Notes under the pieces: model-generated | Seen by the model: only the letters and a program-made list of their open reading frames with translations | Databases searched by the model: none | What the model was told of the DNA's origin: nothing | Origin: Verrucomicrobiota bacterium | GTDB lineage: Bacteria > Verrucomicrobiota > Verrucomicrobiia > Chthoniobacterales > JAFAMB01 | Length of the DNA: 34,125 nt | Direction of reading: 5' to 3' | NCBI GenBank assembly: GCA_019247695.1 | Contig: JAFBAP010000175.1 | Coordinates: 1-34,125 of the forward strand | Made by a program: the position numbers and the translations under genes | Part shown: positions 1 through 8,522 of the stretch, in pieces | How the letters are laid out: the number at the start of each line of letters is the position of its first letter | Numbering within the stretch: position 1 is the stretch's first letter

Positions 1-42
1 GTGCTGGCTGAGATCGCCGCGAAGGTAAGGGGTAACCGGTAA
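1..42 (+). CDS. Possible 3' end of an upstream gene, partial
   Basis: Frame 1 is open from the left edge and reads VLAEIAAKVRGNR before a TAA at 40-42. That TAA lies inside the first heptamers of the GGTAACG array, so the repeat would supply the stop codon. The stretch is too short to identify a family. It could also be chance open frame. It is recorded because two other genes in this window also end at or inside the same class of repeat. Confidence 0.3.
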   Translation: MLAEIAAKVRGNR

Positions 43-65
43 CGGGTAACGGGTAACGGGTGACG
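31..65. repeat. Tandem heptamer array, GGTAACG type
   Basis: Five consecutive 7-bp units: GGTAACC, three GGTAACG, GGTGACG. On the other strand this is the TACCCGT array found at 16327 and 17647, so the copy here is inverted relative to those two. Each unit contains TAA or TGA. Because 7 is not a multiple of 3, three consecutive units put a stop in every frame on this strand. Confidence 0.9.
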
Positions 66-114
66 AGTTCGGAGTTCGGAGTTCGGAGTTCGGAGTTCGG
101 AGTTCGGAGTTCGG
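66..114. repeat. Tandem heptamer array, seven AGTTCGG units
   Basis: Seven perfect copies of AGTTCGG follow directly after the GGTAACG array. The array ends in AGCGGC-ATCATGGG, and nearly the same ending (AGCGGC-AGCATGGG) follows the degenerate AGTTCGG copies at 9630-9664. Units of this type also occur inside the 3' end of the ABC ATPase gene near 16118-16147. Confidence 0.92.
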
Positions 115-166
115 AGCGGCATCATGGGCGCCGCCTGCCGGTGTCAAGCTCCGGTTTCGTGGATCT

Positions 167-197
167 TTTTCTGCGTTCTTCTGCGTGTTCTGCGGAT
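167..197. repeat. Dispersed repeat, CTGCGTTCTT-CTGCGTGTTC type
   Basis: These 31 bp are identical to 9748-9778. The core is a run of imperfect 9/10-mers built on TTCTGCG. It lies downstream of the AGTTCGG module at both loci, so the modules keep the same order. The reverse complement resembles the AACGCGGAGA words at 16249-16272 and 16445-16460. The rest of 198-309 shows nothing except an AT-rich patch around 250-280 that could hold a promoter for the next gene. Confidence 0.85.
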
Positions 198-309
198 AAT
201 TCTCTGTATTCCCGCGCCGCCTGAGCCCGGTGACGCCTTTGCCTCAAACGCATAATAAAACATTAATATATAGTGTTGTACAGATGCCTGCATCCGGTAT
301 GCTCGTCCG

Positions 310-2523
310 GTGCCAGAGCCGCCGCCGTCACCCCGGGCGAGAGTCCGCCTGCCGTGCCTGGGCCTGTTTCTCGCCCTCGCCGCCGGCGTCTGCGCCGCCG
401 AGGGCCGGCCTGACTTTTGGCCGCTCTGGGCCGGGGCGTTTCTCACCGCCGGCATTCTGAACGCGTGCCGCCGGCGTACCGGGTCCCTGTTAGCCGCCGC
501 GTTCTGCTTTAGTGCTTTCTGGGCTGGAGTGCGCACGGAAGACGACGAGGGTTACCGGTTCGCGCGTTATCTGGATGCCCGCAGGGATGTGCACCTGATC
601 CGGTGCCGAATCCAGACTGAACCTTCATTAACCGAGTGGCGCGGACACCCCGAACAGCGTTTCACCGGCCGCGTGATCCTCCTGGATGGAATGGCCACCG
701 GCTTCGGCGCCCTGTTCAACCTTCGGGGAAATGACCTTCATCAAGGCGATTCCCTCGAGTTGTCCGGCCGGTTCTCACGTCCGGAGCGGCCGCTCAACCC
801 CGGTGAGATGGATTGGTGCGAGTATTATGCCCGCCGGCACCTCTTTCTCCGGTTTTCTGCGGAGGGCCAGCCAATGCGCCTCGCCACCGGGCCCGCCTGG
901 TCGCTCCAACGGTTCGCCCGCCAATTCCGCCAAAGCCTTGAAGCCCGCCTGATTACCGGGATCGAAGACGACGCCGAAACCTGCCAACTCATGCGCGGAA
1001 TCATGTTCGGCAACCGTATGGGTATGGCACCGGAACTCGTCGACCTCTTGGAAAGGACCGGAACCCTGCACCTTTTTGTGGTGGACGGCTTGAAGGTGAC
1101 GTTTATCGCCGGCCTCTGCTGGACCCTTACTCGCGTCATGCGCGCCGGACGCCGCCTCGCCTCGCTGGCCGTTTGTTTGCTCCTGTCCGGTTACGGCCTG
1201 CTCACGGGGTTCACCGTATCCGGCGTAAGGGCGGGCGGCATGTGTTTCCTGCTGATTATCGGGGCCGGCCTGGAACGCCCGGGAGCGGTCCTCAACGGCC
1301 TGGGGGCGATCGGCTCTTTGCTGATCCTGGCGGATCCGCCGTGCGTGTTTGCGACCGGGTTCCAGCTCTCGTTTGTGGTCGTTGCGGCCGTTCTGGTCGC
1401 GGTGCGCCCGCTCAGCCGCTGGCTGGAGCGCCCGTTTGCGCTCGATCCGTTCGTGCCGCCATCATTGGTAAGCGCCTGGCGGCGTTCGCTGCAGCACGCC
1501 ATTCGGCACGTGTGCGATCTTGTTGCCGTCTCTGCCGTCTGCTGGCTCGCGTCCCTCCCCATTCTTGTCTGGCAGTTTCACCGGTTTTCTCTCAGCGGGC
1601 TCGCCCTGAACGTGGTGGCTGTCCCGATCGGTTCGCTCATGCTGGCCACCGGCGCGGCCTCAATCTGCCTCGGCTTCGGTTGGATCACGCTCGGCGGCTA
1701 CCTGAACAATTGTAATTGGCTGCTCGCAAAGATCTTTTTGGGCATCCTGCGGTCCTCGATGTTGCTGCCGTACGATGCCGTCAATGTCGCCGTGGTGCCT
1801 CGACCCGAGTTCGAATGCACCCTGCTTGCCACCGGGCGGGAACCGGTTTTTCACCTGCATGCCGGAGGCCGGGACTGGCTGTTGAATGCGGGCAGCCCCA
1901 CCCGCTGGCGATCGATCGTCGTGCCGTACCTCAGGTTCTCCGGGGTGAATTCCCTGGCCGGCGTTTTCCTGGCGGAGTCGCCCGGCGGGGAGTTAAGCCA
2001 GGCCACGAGTCTCCGTAATGAATTTCATAACCACAACGTCCTCTGCCTTTCCGCTGAACCGCCGCTCCGGGATGGAGGTTCCCCGGCAGGTGCCGAGCCG
2101 GTGGATGCGTCCGGTCCCGCCTCTTTTCCGCCGGGTTTGCAACTTGGCCTGGAGGTGGCTTCCGGCAAGGTTGTTTATTCCGGCCAAAAGGCGCACATAA
2201 GCTGGATCGTTCTGAAGCTGGCCGCTTTTCGCGTGGGCTGGGCGGCCTCGATGTCGCGAGTTGCTTTGCGCAACCCGCCAGCCGCCCTGGACGTGTTGGT
2301 ATTACCGCGCGCCGGCGGGATACCCGGCGCTCAGACCGTTACCGCTACAAATGCGCGCCTGGTGATTTCATTGGAAGGGCGGGGGATGGCGGGCAACTCA
2401 CCCGGTGTACCCGTTTGGTTTCTGTCCAGAACCGGGGCGATCTCGTTGCGGCCGGCTGGTTCGCAGTTGCTCATCCGGGCGTACACCGGTGATCAGTTTG
2501 CCTTGAGCAGCCGTAACCGGTAG
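310..2523 (+). CDS. ComEC/Rec2-like membrane protein with degenerate motifs
   Basis: A 737-residue protein with the layout of the ComEC DNA-uptake channel: N-terminal hydrophobic segments, a soluble OB-like stretch (about 95-200), a multi-helix competence domain (about 225-490) and a C-terminal metallo-beta-lactamase-like region. The competence signature is recognisable (RGIMFGN, TGTLHLFVVDGLK), but the usual SGLH reads DGLK at residues 259-262. In the C-terminal domain the expected metal-binding HxHxDH segment reads AESPGGE (555-561). The usual D of the preceding strand is N in LLNAG. The nuclease-like domain therefore looks catalytically dead. The start is GTG at 310; an upstream start cannot be excluded. 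The 3' end overlaps trmB, on the opposite strand, by 31 bp. Family placement is good; function in transformation is doubtful given the substitutions. Confidence 0.82.
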   Translation: MPEPPPSPRARVRLPCLGLFLALAAGVCAAEGRPDFWPLWAGAFLTAGILNACRRRTGSLLAAAFCFSAFWAGVRTEDDEGYRFARYLDARRDVHLIRCRIQTEPSLTEWRGHPEQRFTGRVILLDGMATGFGALFNLRGNDLHQGDSLELSGRFSRPERPLNPGEMDWCEYYARRHLFLRFSAEGQPMRLATGPAWSLQRFARQFRQSLEARLITGIEDDAETCQLMRGIMFGNRMGMAPELVDLLERTGTLHLFVVDGLKVTFIAGLCWTLTRVMRAGRRLASLAVCLLLSGYGLLTGFTVSGVRAGGMCFLLIIGAGLERPGAVLNGLGAIGSLLILADPPCVFATGFQLSFVVVAAVLVAVRPLSRWLERPFALDPFVPPSLVSAWRRSLQHAIRHVCDLVAVSAVCWLASLPILVWQFHRFSLSGLALNVVAVPIGSLMLATGAASICLGFGWITLGGYLNNCNWLLAKIFLGILRSSMLLPYDAVNVAVVPRPEFECTLLATGREPVFHLHAGGRDWLLNAGSPTRWRSIVVPYLRFSGVNSLAGVFLAESPGGELSQATSLRNEFHNHNVLCLSAEPPLRDGGSPAGAEPVDASGPASFPPGLQLGLEVASGKVVYSGQKAHISWIVLKLAAFRVGWAASMSRVALRNPPAALDVLVLPRAGGIPGAQTVTATNARLVISLEGRGMAGNSPGVPVWFLSRTGAISLRPAGSQLLIRAYTGDQFALSSRNR

Positions 2524-3104
2524 ATCGGCAGCTGCTTGAGGGCGAACAGATCTTCAAAGTCGGTGCTCGGGTAATCGTCGCCGGCCCACTCGGCAAGCTC
2601 AAAGAGCGTTTGGGGAACGAGCGTCCTGATGCTGGCAAAATAGTCGGCGTGATCCGTCTTGATCCAAAGTTCGCCGCCTGGCTGGAGCGCCAGGTGTACC
2701 GCTTCGAAAAACGCGTGGTCGACCACCCGGCGCCGATGGTGCCGGCGTTTAGGCCAGGGGTCAGGAAAGGAAAGGTGGAAACGCCGGATCGAACCGGGCG
2801 GCAACAGGTACCGCACCGTGTAATCGATTTCGAAACGGAGAACCTTCAGGTTTTGCAGCCCTAATTTCCACGCGCGCCGCCGCGTTTTGCGTACCCGGCC
2901 GAGCAACCTTTCCACCCCGAGAAAATTACGGTCCGGGTACCGTTGCGAGGCCCCGATCAAAAACTGCCCGGGACCGGAGCCAAGGTCGACCTCGACCGGC
3001 TGCGGCCGCATAAAGATTTCACCGAGCGGGATCGGCGTCAGAACGTTACTCGGGAAGATCTCGAAGGCTGCGTCGGGCGCCCGTTCGTCGGTGAAGATTT
3101 GCAC
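2493..3104 (-). CDS. trmB: tRNA (guanine-N7-)-methyltransferase
   Basis: A 203-residue SAM-dependent methyltransferase that forms m7G46 in tRNA. The SAM-binding motif is VDLGSGPGQFL (about 39-49). The family signature FPDPWPKRRHHRRR and a later GGELWIKTDH segment are both present. The N-terminus contains FEIFPSN before the SAM motif, as is usual in TrmB, which supports the GTG start at 3104 over an internal ATG at 3011. Length is normal for the family. It is the last gene of the minus-strand block and its 3' end overlaps the ComEC-like gene. Confidence 0.93.
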   Translation of the reverse strand: MQIFTDERAPDAAFEIFPSNVLTPIPLGEIFMRPQPVEVDLGSGPGQFLIGASQRYPDRNFLGVERLLGRVRKTRRRAWKLGLQNLKVLRFEIDYTVRYLLPPGSIRRFHLSFPDPWPKRRHHRRRVVDHAFFEAVHLALQPGGELWIKTDHADYFASIRTLVPQTLFELAEWAGDDYPSTDFEDLFALKQLPIYRLRLLKAN

Positions 3105-3128
3105 AGAACCGCGATGGTAACCGGCCCT

Positions 3129-3944
3129 TCAGTTGCGCGCAAAGAAAGGGTTATGCTCCTTTTCTTCGCAGACGGTCGACATCGGCCCATGCCCGGGCGC
3201 AAGTACGGTGTCGTCGGGCAAGGTCAGGATTTTTTCCAGGTTATTGCGGAGTGCCTGCTCGTAGTGATTCGGCGCACCGCCCATCGAGCCGGCAAACAAA
3301 GAGTCGCCCACCACCGCCACCGGCGCTTCCAATCCCTCAACCACATAAGTGATGCCGCCCGGTGAATGCCCGTTGGTGAGCAAGGCGCGTACTTTCAGCC
3401 GGCCAACGTCGAATTGAGCCCCCTCCCGAACCGGTTCGGTCTGGGGGAGCGGCTCGCCTGCCGGTGCGCTGACCGGTGCGCCCGTTTCTTTGACGATTTC
3501 ATCGAGCGCAGCCACATGGTCATGGTGCGTGTGGGTGAGGAAGACCCGCCTGGCCTGAAGACCTTCCGATCTGACGAAATCCAGAAGCTGCGTGGCATCG
3601 GCTCCCGTGTCGAAAACGGCGGCTTCCCGGCTTTCGGGGTCGAACACCACGTAGGCATTCACCGTCATATCGAGCAGTTCGGAATTGAATTGGGCTAACC
3701 CGTCCAGCTTGACCTCGGCCGGCCGCCATCCCTGATCGTAAGAATCGAGCAATGCGCCCGGCGCCAGCCGCAACGTTGCGGCCACGGTGTTGACGCGATC
3801 CCGAGGACCTCGATTGGACTTCAGGGCCTTCAGGTCTTCCGGGGTAAGCCCGGCCTGGGCCGCCAAGGTTGTATCGTCGATGCCTAAGCCGCGTTGCGCT
3901 TTCCCGACGATGTCTTCAAAACGATCTTCCAGCGGTATGCTCAT
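3129..3944 (-). CDS. HTH domain fused to metallo-beta-lactamase-fold hydrolase
   Basis: A 271-residue protein of two parts. Residues about 1-70 look like a small helical DNA-binding or HTH-type domain (TTLAAQAGLTPEDLKALKSN, then a second helical stretch). Residues about 88-265 form a glyoxalase II-type metallo-beta-lactamase fold. Metal ligands are visible: HTHHDH (H138, H140, D142, H143), H193 in NGHSPGG, D214 in GDSLF and H252 in PGHGP. This set is complete for a two-metal hydrolase acting on a thioester or similar substrate. The substrate is unknown. It sits between trmB and the ankyrin gene on the same strand with short gaps. The N-terminal domain might regulate the gene or only bind a partner; no DNA target can be read from the sequence. 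Confidence 0.85.
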   Translation of the reverse strand: MSIPLEDRFEDIVGKAQRGLGIDDTTLAAQAGLTPEDLKALKSNRGPRDRVNTVAATLRLAPGALLDSYDQGWRPAEVKLDGLAQFNSELLDMTVNAYVVFDPESREAAVFDTGADATQLLDFVRSEGLQARRVFLTHTHHDHVAALDEIVKETGAPVSAPAGEPLPQTEPVREGAQFDVGRLKVRALLTNGHSPGGITYVVEGLEAPVAVVGDSLFAGSMGGAPNHYEQALRNNLEKILTLPDDTVLAPGHGPMSTVCEEKEHNPFFARN

Positions 3945-3980
3945 CCTGACAGGCCGGTTTAACTGACCACCCTTGACGCT

Positions 3981-5408
3981 TCAACGCTCAACTGAACGCT
4001 CCAGCGTCCAGACTTGCCCGTCCTCCACTCGGCGCACAATCACCTGCTCCGGCCGGATGTCGATGACCTTGTATGTGTGCGCCGGGTCGTCCGGGATCTT
4101 GAATTCCTGATCCAAACCGACCTGGATGGTTTCTCCTTGCGGCGGAAACCTGAGGGTCACAAACGACCCCTTCTCACGCGCCGGGATGCCCTTGATCAAT
4201 GAAAGCGTCTCGCCCGTCGTCGCCTGGCGCAGCTTCACGCGCGAGGCGTCCACCGGGTTCCCGTCCTTATCGCTGACGTTGCGGGTTTCAACGCCGATGA
4301 CCTCGTAATTGAGGCCCGGAAGCTGATCACCGACGCTCACCGTGAATTGCCCGCCGTCGCGGCTTCGGAGGTGCGCTTTCCTTCCCTGCACATCCGTCAA
4401 GGTCACCGGAAGAAAGTTTTCATGAATTTCCGTCACCGTGACCACGTTGCGCAACGAAGGGCGCCCGCCGGGCGTGTTCCCGGCCGGACTGCCGTTGGCA
4501 AGCCTGCCAGGGCTGCGACCGGGCCCGGCTTCAGAAAGCAGTTCCTGGTCCGCAATGTCGGCGATTTCATTCGATGCGACTGCCTGGGTATTGTTATTAT
4601 TGCCCTGGGCGGGCGACGTTTTCGGCTTTTGATCCGCCGCCAGCGGTGGCGCGTCCCGCAACATCGTGGTGACCTCGGCAAACCCCTGCGCATTGGCGAG
4701 AGACTCCGCCGTTTCGCCCGTCCGATCCGTCAACGCCGGGTCAGCACCGGCATCAAGCAGCATTTTGACGATTTCCTTGTTGCCTTTGCTTGCCGCCAGC
4801 ATCAGTGGGGTGCGACGGTCTTCCGAGCGGGCGTCAGCTTCCGCGCCGTTATCGAGCAAAGTTTTCACCGCGTCCTTGAAGCCGAGCAGGGAAGCTACCA
4901 AAAGCCCCCGGCCGAGTCCCTGGCGGTCGCGTTCAGCCAGGAGTTGCACGCACGTTACGTTGTTCCGGTAGACCGCCTTGAGCAAGGCGGTCCACCCATT
5001 ATGGTCCTTGGCGGCCGGGTTGGCCCTACGGTCCAGCAGCCATTGCAGAATGTCTGCATGATTATTCTCGGCGGCAGCCATCAGCGGCGTCTGCCCTGAT
5101 TTCCCGGCGGCATTCGGATCAGCATTATGATCCAGGAGGAATTTGACGGCCGCCATCCGGCCGTGCGCCGCGGCCGCAATCAGCGCCGTAATGCCGTCGG
5201 AATTCAGCGCATTCGGGTCGATGCCGGCCTCAAGGAATAAACCCAACGCCTTCATGTCACCCAATCCCGCGGATCGCACGTAATCCTCAGTGGTAAACTT
5301 GAGGTTCAACCGTTGCAGGTCTTGGATCACCTCATTCTTCGAGCGGGAGCAGCCTGCAATCAGCACGCAGCCGACCAGGCACAGGACGGCGGTCCAACGA
5401 TTGGTCAT
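3981..5408 (-). CDS. Ankyrin-repeat lipoprotein with C-terminal beta domains
   Basis: A 475-residue protein. The start is set at the ATG at 5408 because GGGAG lies 8 nt upstream; the GTG at 5423 overlaps that ribosome binding site. An N-terminal hydrophobic segment ends in a lipobox (LIAGC, Cys20), so it is probably an exported lipoprotein. Residues about 40-250 contain six or seven ankyrin repeats (for example GITALIAAAAHGR, QTPLMAAAENNH, RTPLMLAASKGN). A low-complexity linker (about 260-320) follows. Residues about 325-475 contain two tandem beta-rich units (VTVTEIHENFLPVTLTD and GSFVTLRFPPQGETIQVG) that resemble small periplasmic domains of pilus or secretion proteins. Ankyrin repeats suggest protein binding. 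No enzymatic motif is visible. Confidence 0.85.
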   Translation of the reverse strand: MTNRWTAVLCLVGCVLIAGCSRSKNEVIQDLQRLNLKFTTEDYVRSAGLGDMKALGLFLEAGIDPNALNSDGITALIAAAAHGRMAAVKFLLDHNADPNAAGKSGQTPLMAAAENNHADILQWLLDRRANPAAKDHNGWTALLKAVYRNNVTCVQLLAERDRQGLGRGLLVASLLGFKDAVKTLLDNGAEADARSEDRRTPLMLAASKGNKEIVKMLLDAGADPALTDRTGETAESLANAQGFAEVTTMLRDAPPLAADQKPKTSPAQGNNNNTQAVASNEIADIADQELLSEAGPGRSPGRLANGSPAGNTPGGRPSLRNVVTVTEIHENFLPVTLTDVQGRKAHLRSRDGGQFTVSVGDQLPGLNYEVIGVETRNVSDKDGNPVDASRVKLRQATTGETLSLIKGIPAREKGSFVTLRFPPQGETIQVGLDQEFKIPDDPAHTYKVIDIRPEQVIVRRVEDGQVWTLERSVER

Positions 5409-5470
5409 GGCAACTACTCCCACATGCGTGACTGGGTTCAGGTTTGCGTGCGATCTGCGATCCTAAGGCA

Positions 5471-7474
5471 TCAATCAAAAATTTGCTCGGAGCCGTCCTG
5501 ACCCACCTGCCGGCGGAGCCGGAAAATGTGGGCGGGCCGCTCGTGCGGGTTCAGCATCACGAAATTCCTGCGGCCACGCCAAAGGAACCGTTCCCCCGTA
5601 AGCAGATCGTGAAGCTGATAGGTCTCGTTTTCACCTAACCCAAACAGGTCGAGCGGAACCGAGGCGAACCCACTTTGAGGATTGTATGGATCGACTGTCA
5701 CAAAGACCAGAATAATGTTGTCCAGACCCACGGTGGCCTTCGAATAAAACAGGATCTGATCGTTATCGAACGGGTGAAATCTGAGGTTTTCGTACTCGTG
5801 CAGGGCACGGTTCTCGCGCCTGATCTCGTTAAGCTTGGTGATGTACCCTTTGATGTTGCCGGGCGCATTCCAGTCCCGCTCCTTGAACTGGTATTTTTCA
5901 GAATTCAGGTATTCCTCTTTGCCCGGGACCGGGACGTTTTCGCAAAGCTCAAACCCGCTGTAAATGCCGTATACGGTGCTGAGGGTGGTGGCCAGCACGG
6001 CGCGAATCAGGAAGCCGGGCCGTCCGCCGGTCTGGAGGTAGGCGGGCAGGATGTCGGGCGTGTTGGGGAAGAAGTTGCCCCGGAAATAGTAACGCATGTC
6101 CGTCTGCGTCAGTTCCGTCAGGTATTCGGTGAGCTCCCACTTGGTGTTACGCCAGGTGAAGTAGGTGTACGACTGCGTGAACCCGACCTTGGCCAGCGAC
6201 TTCATCATCTTGGGCCGCGTAAAGGCTTCCGATAAAAAGATCGCGTCAGGGTAATCGCGCTGGATCTCGCCGATGAGCCATTCCCAGAAGTGGATCGGTT
6301 TGGTGTGCGGATTATCCACGCGGAAAATGCGGACCTTGTGTTCGCACCAGAACCGGATGACGTCATACATCTCGTTCCACAGGTTCCGCCAGTCGGCGTT
6401 GTAAAAATTCAGCGGGTAAACGTCCTCGTACTTTTTCGGCGGGTTCTCGGCGTATTTGATGGTGCCGTCGGGGCGATGATAAAACCAATCCGGGTGATCC
6501 TTTACATACGGGTGATCCGGTGAACAGTTGATCGCGAAATCCAGCGCCACCTCCATGCCGCGCTTTTGGATTTCGCCGACCAGCCAATCGAAATCGTCCA
6601 GCGTACCCAGTTCGGGCTCGACGGCTTTATGGCCGCCGTACTGGCTGCCGATCGCATAGGGCACCCCGGGTTCACCCGGTTCACTCGTCACGGAATTGTT
6701 TCTGCCCTTGCGTTTGGTGAATCCGATCGGATGAACCGGCGGAAAATAGATGACGTCGAACCCCATCGCGCGCGCATCGTCCACCCGCGGCAGGCAGGTC
6801 CGGAACTTTGAACCCGAGTCCGGTTTGCCCTCGGCAGAACGCGGGAAAAACTCGTACCAGGCTGCAAAGAGCGCCCGGGGCCGGTCCACCGTAACCTTAA
6901 GGTAGGGACGGTATTCGGTTCCGAGGGTGCGGTCGGGCCAGGCGGTCATTAGACCGACGAAGGACTCATCGTTGGCGACCGTCGCGCCTTCCTGGACATC
7001 CCCGTTGCGTAGCCGGACAGCAAATCCCTCGAGCGTGGCCCGGTCTTCCGGCGTGGTGGCCCGCTGCGCCGTGTGTTCCGCCAGGAGCGCTCCCTCCTCC
7101 AATTCAGTCCGCAGGTCCTTCAGGCCTGCCCCAAACTTCTTCAGGTATTCCGTCCGCCACGTGCCGAACTCGTCTTGCCAGGCTTCAATCGTCAGATCGT
7201 AAGGCCGGTTCTCCGTGAATAAACAAGTGGCGGTCCACCGGTCATTTTCACCTGGGATCATGGGCGTTTCGAACCACGCCTCCTGACCCTGAGGCCGCCA
7301 CTTAAGAACGGCCGCGGTGACATCGTGACCCTCTTTAAGGATGTCCGCGGAGATCGTGAGGGATTCGCCGGCTACCCTCTTCACGGGGTAACGGCCGCCT
7401 TCGATGCTCGGCTGGATGTTCTCGATCACTACGGTCGGCGGCAACCGATCCAATTTGTCTTTGGGTGTGCTCAC
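5471..7474 (-). CDS. glgE: Alpha-1,4-glucan:maltose-1-phosphate maltosyltransferase
   Basis: A 667-residue GH13 enzyme that transfers maltose from maltose-1-phosphate to the non-reducing end of alpha-glucan. An N-terminal GlgE-type domain (about 12-200) precedes the barrel. The catalytic nucleophile is D387 in FRVDNPHTKP and the acid/base is E416 in LSEAFTRPKMM; their 29-residue spacing equals that of the well-known Streptomyces GlgE. Length is normal. The start is GTG at 7474 with only a weak ribosome binding site. The upstream kinase frame runs 140 bp into this gene. None of the usual partner genes (treS, pep2, glgB) is in the window. The APH-fold kinase just upstream is a conceivable source of an anomeric sugar phosphate, but that is speculation. 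Confidence 0.93.
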   Translation of the reverse strand: MSTPKDKLDRLPPTVVIENIQPSIEGGRYPVKRVAGESLTISADILKEGHDVTAAVLKWRPQGQEAWFETPMIPGENDRWTATCLFTENRPYDLTIEAWQDEFGTWRTEYLKKFGAGLKDLRTELEEGALLAEHTAQRATTPEDRATLEGFAVRLRNGDVQEGATVANDESFVGLMTAWPDRTLGTEYRPYLKVTVDRPRALFAAWYEFFPRSAEGKPDSGSKFRTCLPRVDDARAMGFDVIYFPPVHPIGFTKRKGRNNSVTSEPGEPGVPYAIGSQYGGHKAVEPELGTLDDFDWLVGEIQKRGMEVALDFAINCSPDHPYVKDHPDWFYHRPDGTIKYAENPPKKYEDVYPLNFYNADWRNLWNEMYDVIRFWCEHKVRIFRVDNPHTKPIHFWEWLIGEIQRDYPDAIFLSEAFTRPKMMKSLAKVGFTQSYTYFTWRNTKWELTEYLTELTQTDMRYYFRGNFFPNTPDILPAYLQTGGRPGFLIRAVLATTLSTVYGIYSGFELCENVPVPGKEEYLNSEKYQFKERDWNAPGNIKGYITKLNEIRRENRALHEYENLRFHPFDNDQILFYSKATVGLDNIILVFVTVDPYNPQSGFASVPLDLFGLGENETYQLHDLLTGERFLWRGRRNFVMLNPHERPAHIFRLRRQVGQDGSEQIFD

Positions 7475-8522
7475 AAGCTTTGCTCGGGTTTAGGTTGGGT
7501 GTGGGGCTGGGGCTGGGGCTGGGGATGAAGCGGGGTGGGGGACACTCGAGGAGTCGGGCGCTAAACTCCGCCAGGAAACTAAAGCCTTCAATCTGAGACG
7601 CAACCTCCTGCAGGTTGCGCAACGCGGGATGAATGTGGCGCAGAAATTCCGGTTTGCCGCGCAGAAGCCCGATCGTGCCGTAAGCACCAAGGGCTTGCAG
7701 CAGACGCTGAACCGCGCATCGCCGGAATAGATCGGTAAACTCGTCGAGGCCGGACGGCGCCGACGCCCGCACATGATAGTAGCGCAGCAGTTCGGCCCGC
7801 TCCTCCGCCGTTAAGGTTACGTACGGATCGTAGAGGAGTGAAGCCAGGTCGTAAGCCGCCAGGCCGCTTCGCATCCCTTGGAAATCGATCAGGTACGATT
7901 CCCCTTCCCAGATGAGAATGTTCTGCGATTGCAGGTCGCGATGAATCAGTTGGGGTGAATGACTGCAGAGCTGAGCCGGCAGGCGCGCCAGGGCCGGGGC
8001 CGTCGCCAGTTCCCGGAGCTGTCCGGAAGGAATGCCGAAGCAGCGGCTGAAACAGTTTTCAAACCCGTAGTTTTGTTCCCAGCGGTAGAGGCCCTCGTCA
8101 AAGCCGGGCACCAACCCTAGCCCTTTAGTAGCGCGCAGGGGAACGGCGTGCAGAGCAGCTACCTGGTCCAAAACGTTCTCGTAGAGACCCTGGCGGACCG
8201 GCCACGGGTGGTGACGGTAATGCCACAGGTCCGTGTTGCCGAGGTCCTGCATCCAGATCAGGCCTTCAGCCGGGTCGTGATGGTAGATGAACGGCGCCTT
8301 GATTCCGGTATCCTCAAGGAAGTTCGCGATGGCGACGAAACGCGCGTTCTCGGATTTTTGCGGGTCGTACTTAACGAGAATAAGCGAATATTCTTCGCTC
8401 ATCGCGATCCGGTAATACTTACGGTCCGAGCCGCCCTTTTCCAGAGAAGCGACTTCAACCGCGTACTGTTTGTACCGGGGGAACCGCCCCCGCGTTTCAC
8501 TGATAAGGTGCTCGAGGCTCAT
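7335..8522 (-). CDS. AmgK-like anomeric sugar kinase (APH fold)
   Basis: The protein is 395 residues. Its catalytic core (about 1-340) matches aminoglycoside-phosphotransferase-fold kinases of the AmgK type, which phosphorylate N-acetylmuramate at the anomeric carbon for cell-wall recycling. The catalytic loop reads LIHRDLQSQNILIW and the metal-binding motif LIDFQGMRSG. The ATG at 8522 overlaps the stop of the nucleotidyltransferase gene in an ATGA, implying translational coupling and matching the AmgK-MurU pairing known in Pseudomonas. The last ~50 residues look unnatural: a PSPSPSP run encoded by a GGGGCT hexamer repeat, then an Arg-rich tail that overlaps glgE by 140 bp. The original stop was probably lost near the repeat. 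Alternative: a kinase for another sugar, including one serving GlgE. Confidence 0.8.
   Translation of the reverse strand: MSLEHLISETRGRFPRYKQYAVEVASLEKGGSDRKYYRIAMSEEYSLILVKYDPQKSENARFVAIANFLEDTGIKAPFIYHHDPAEGLIWMQDLGNTDLWHYRHHPWPVRQGLYENVLDQVAALHAVPLRATKGLGLVPGFDEGLYRWEQNYGFENCFSRCFGIPSGQLRELATAPALARLPAQLCSHSPQLIHRDLQSQNILIWEGESYLIDFQGMRSGLAAYDLASLLYDPYVTLTAEERAELLRYYHVRASAPSGLDEFTDLFRRCAVQRLLQALGAYGTIGLLRGKPEFLRHIHPALRNLQEVASQIEGFSFLAEFSARLLECPPPRFIPSPSPSPTPNLNPSKACEHTQRQIGSVAADRSDREHPAEHRRRPLPREEGSRRIPHDLRGHP
7503..7526. repeat. GGGGCT hexamer tandem repeat in kinase 3' end
   Basis: Three GGGGCT units and one GGGGAT lie in the 3' part of the amgK-like gene, just upstream of the glgE start. 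On the coding strand they read as Ser-Pro repeats. They mark the point where the kinase stops resembling its family and continues as a repeat-derived tail. Confidence 0.8.

Noticed and set aside
31-114. CRISPR-like repeat array at the left edge
   Set aside because: The units are 7 bp and directly adjacent with no spacers, and no cas genes are present. It is a tandem heptamer repeat.
144-536. 130-codon minus-strand frame over the left repeats
   Set aside because: It runs through non-coding repeats and the start of the ComEC-like gene; the composition is shadow-like.
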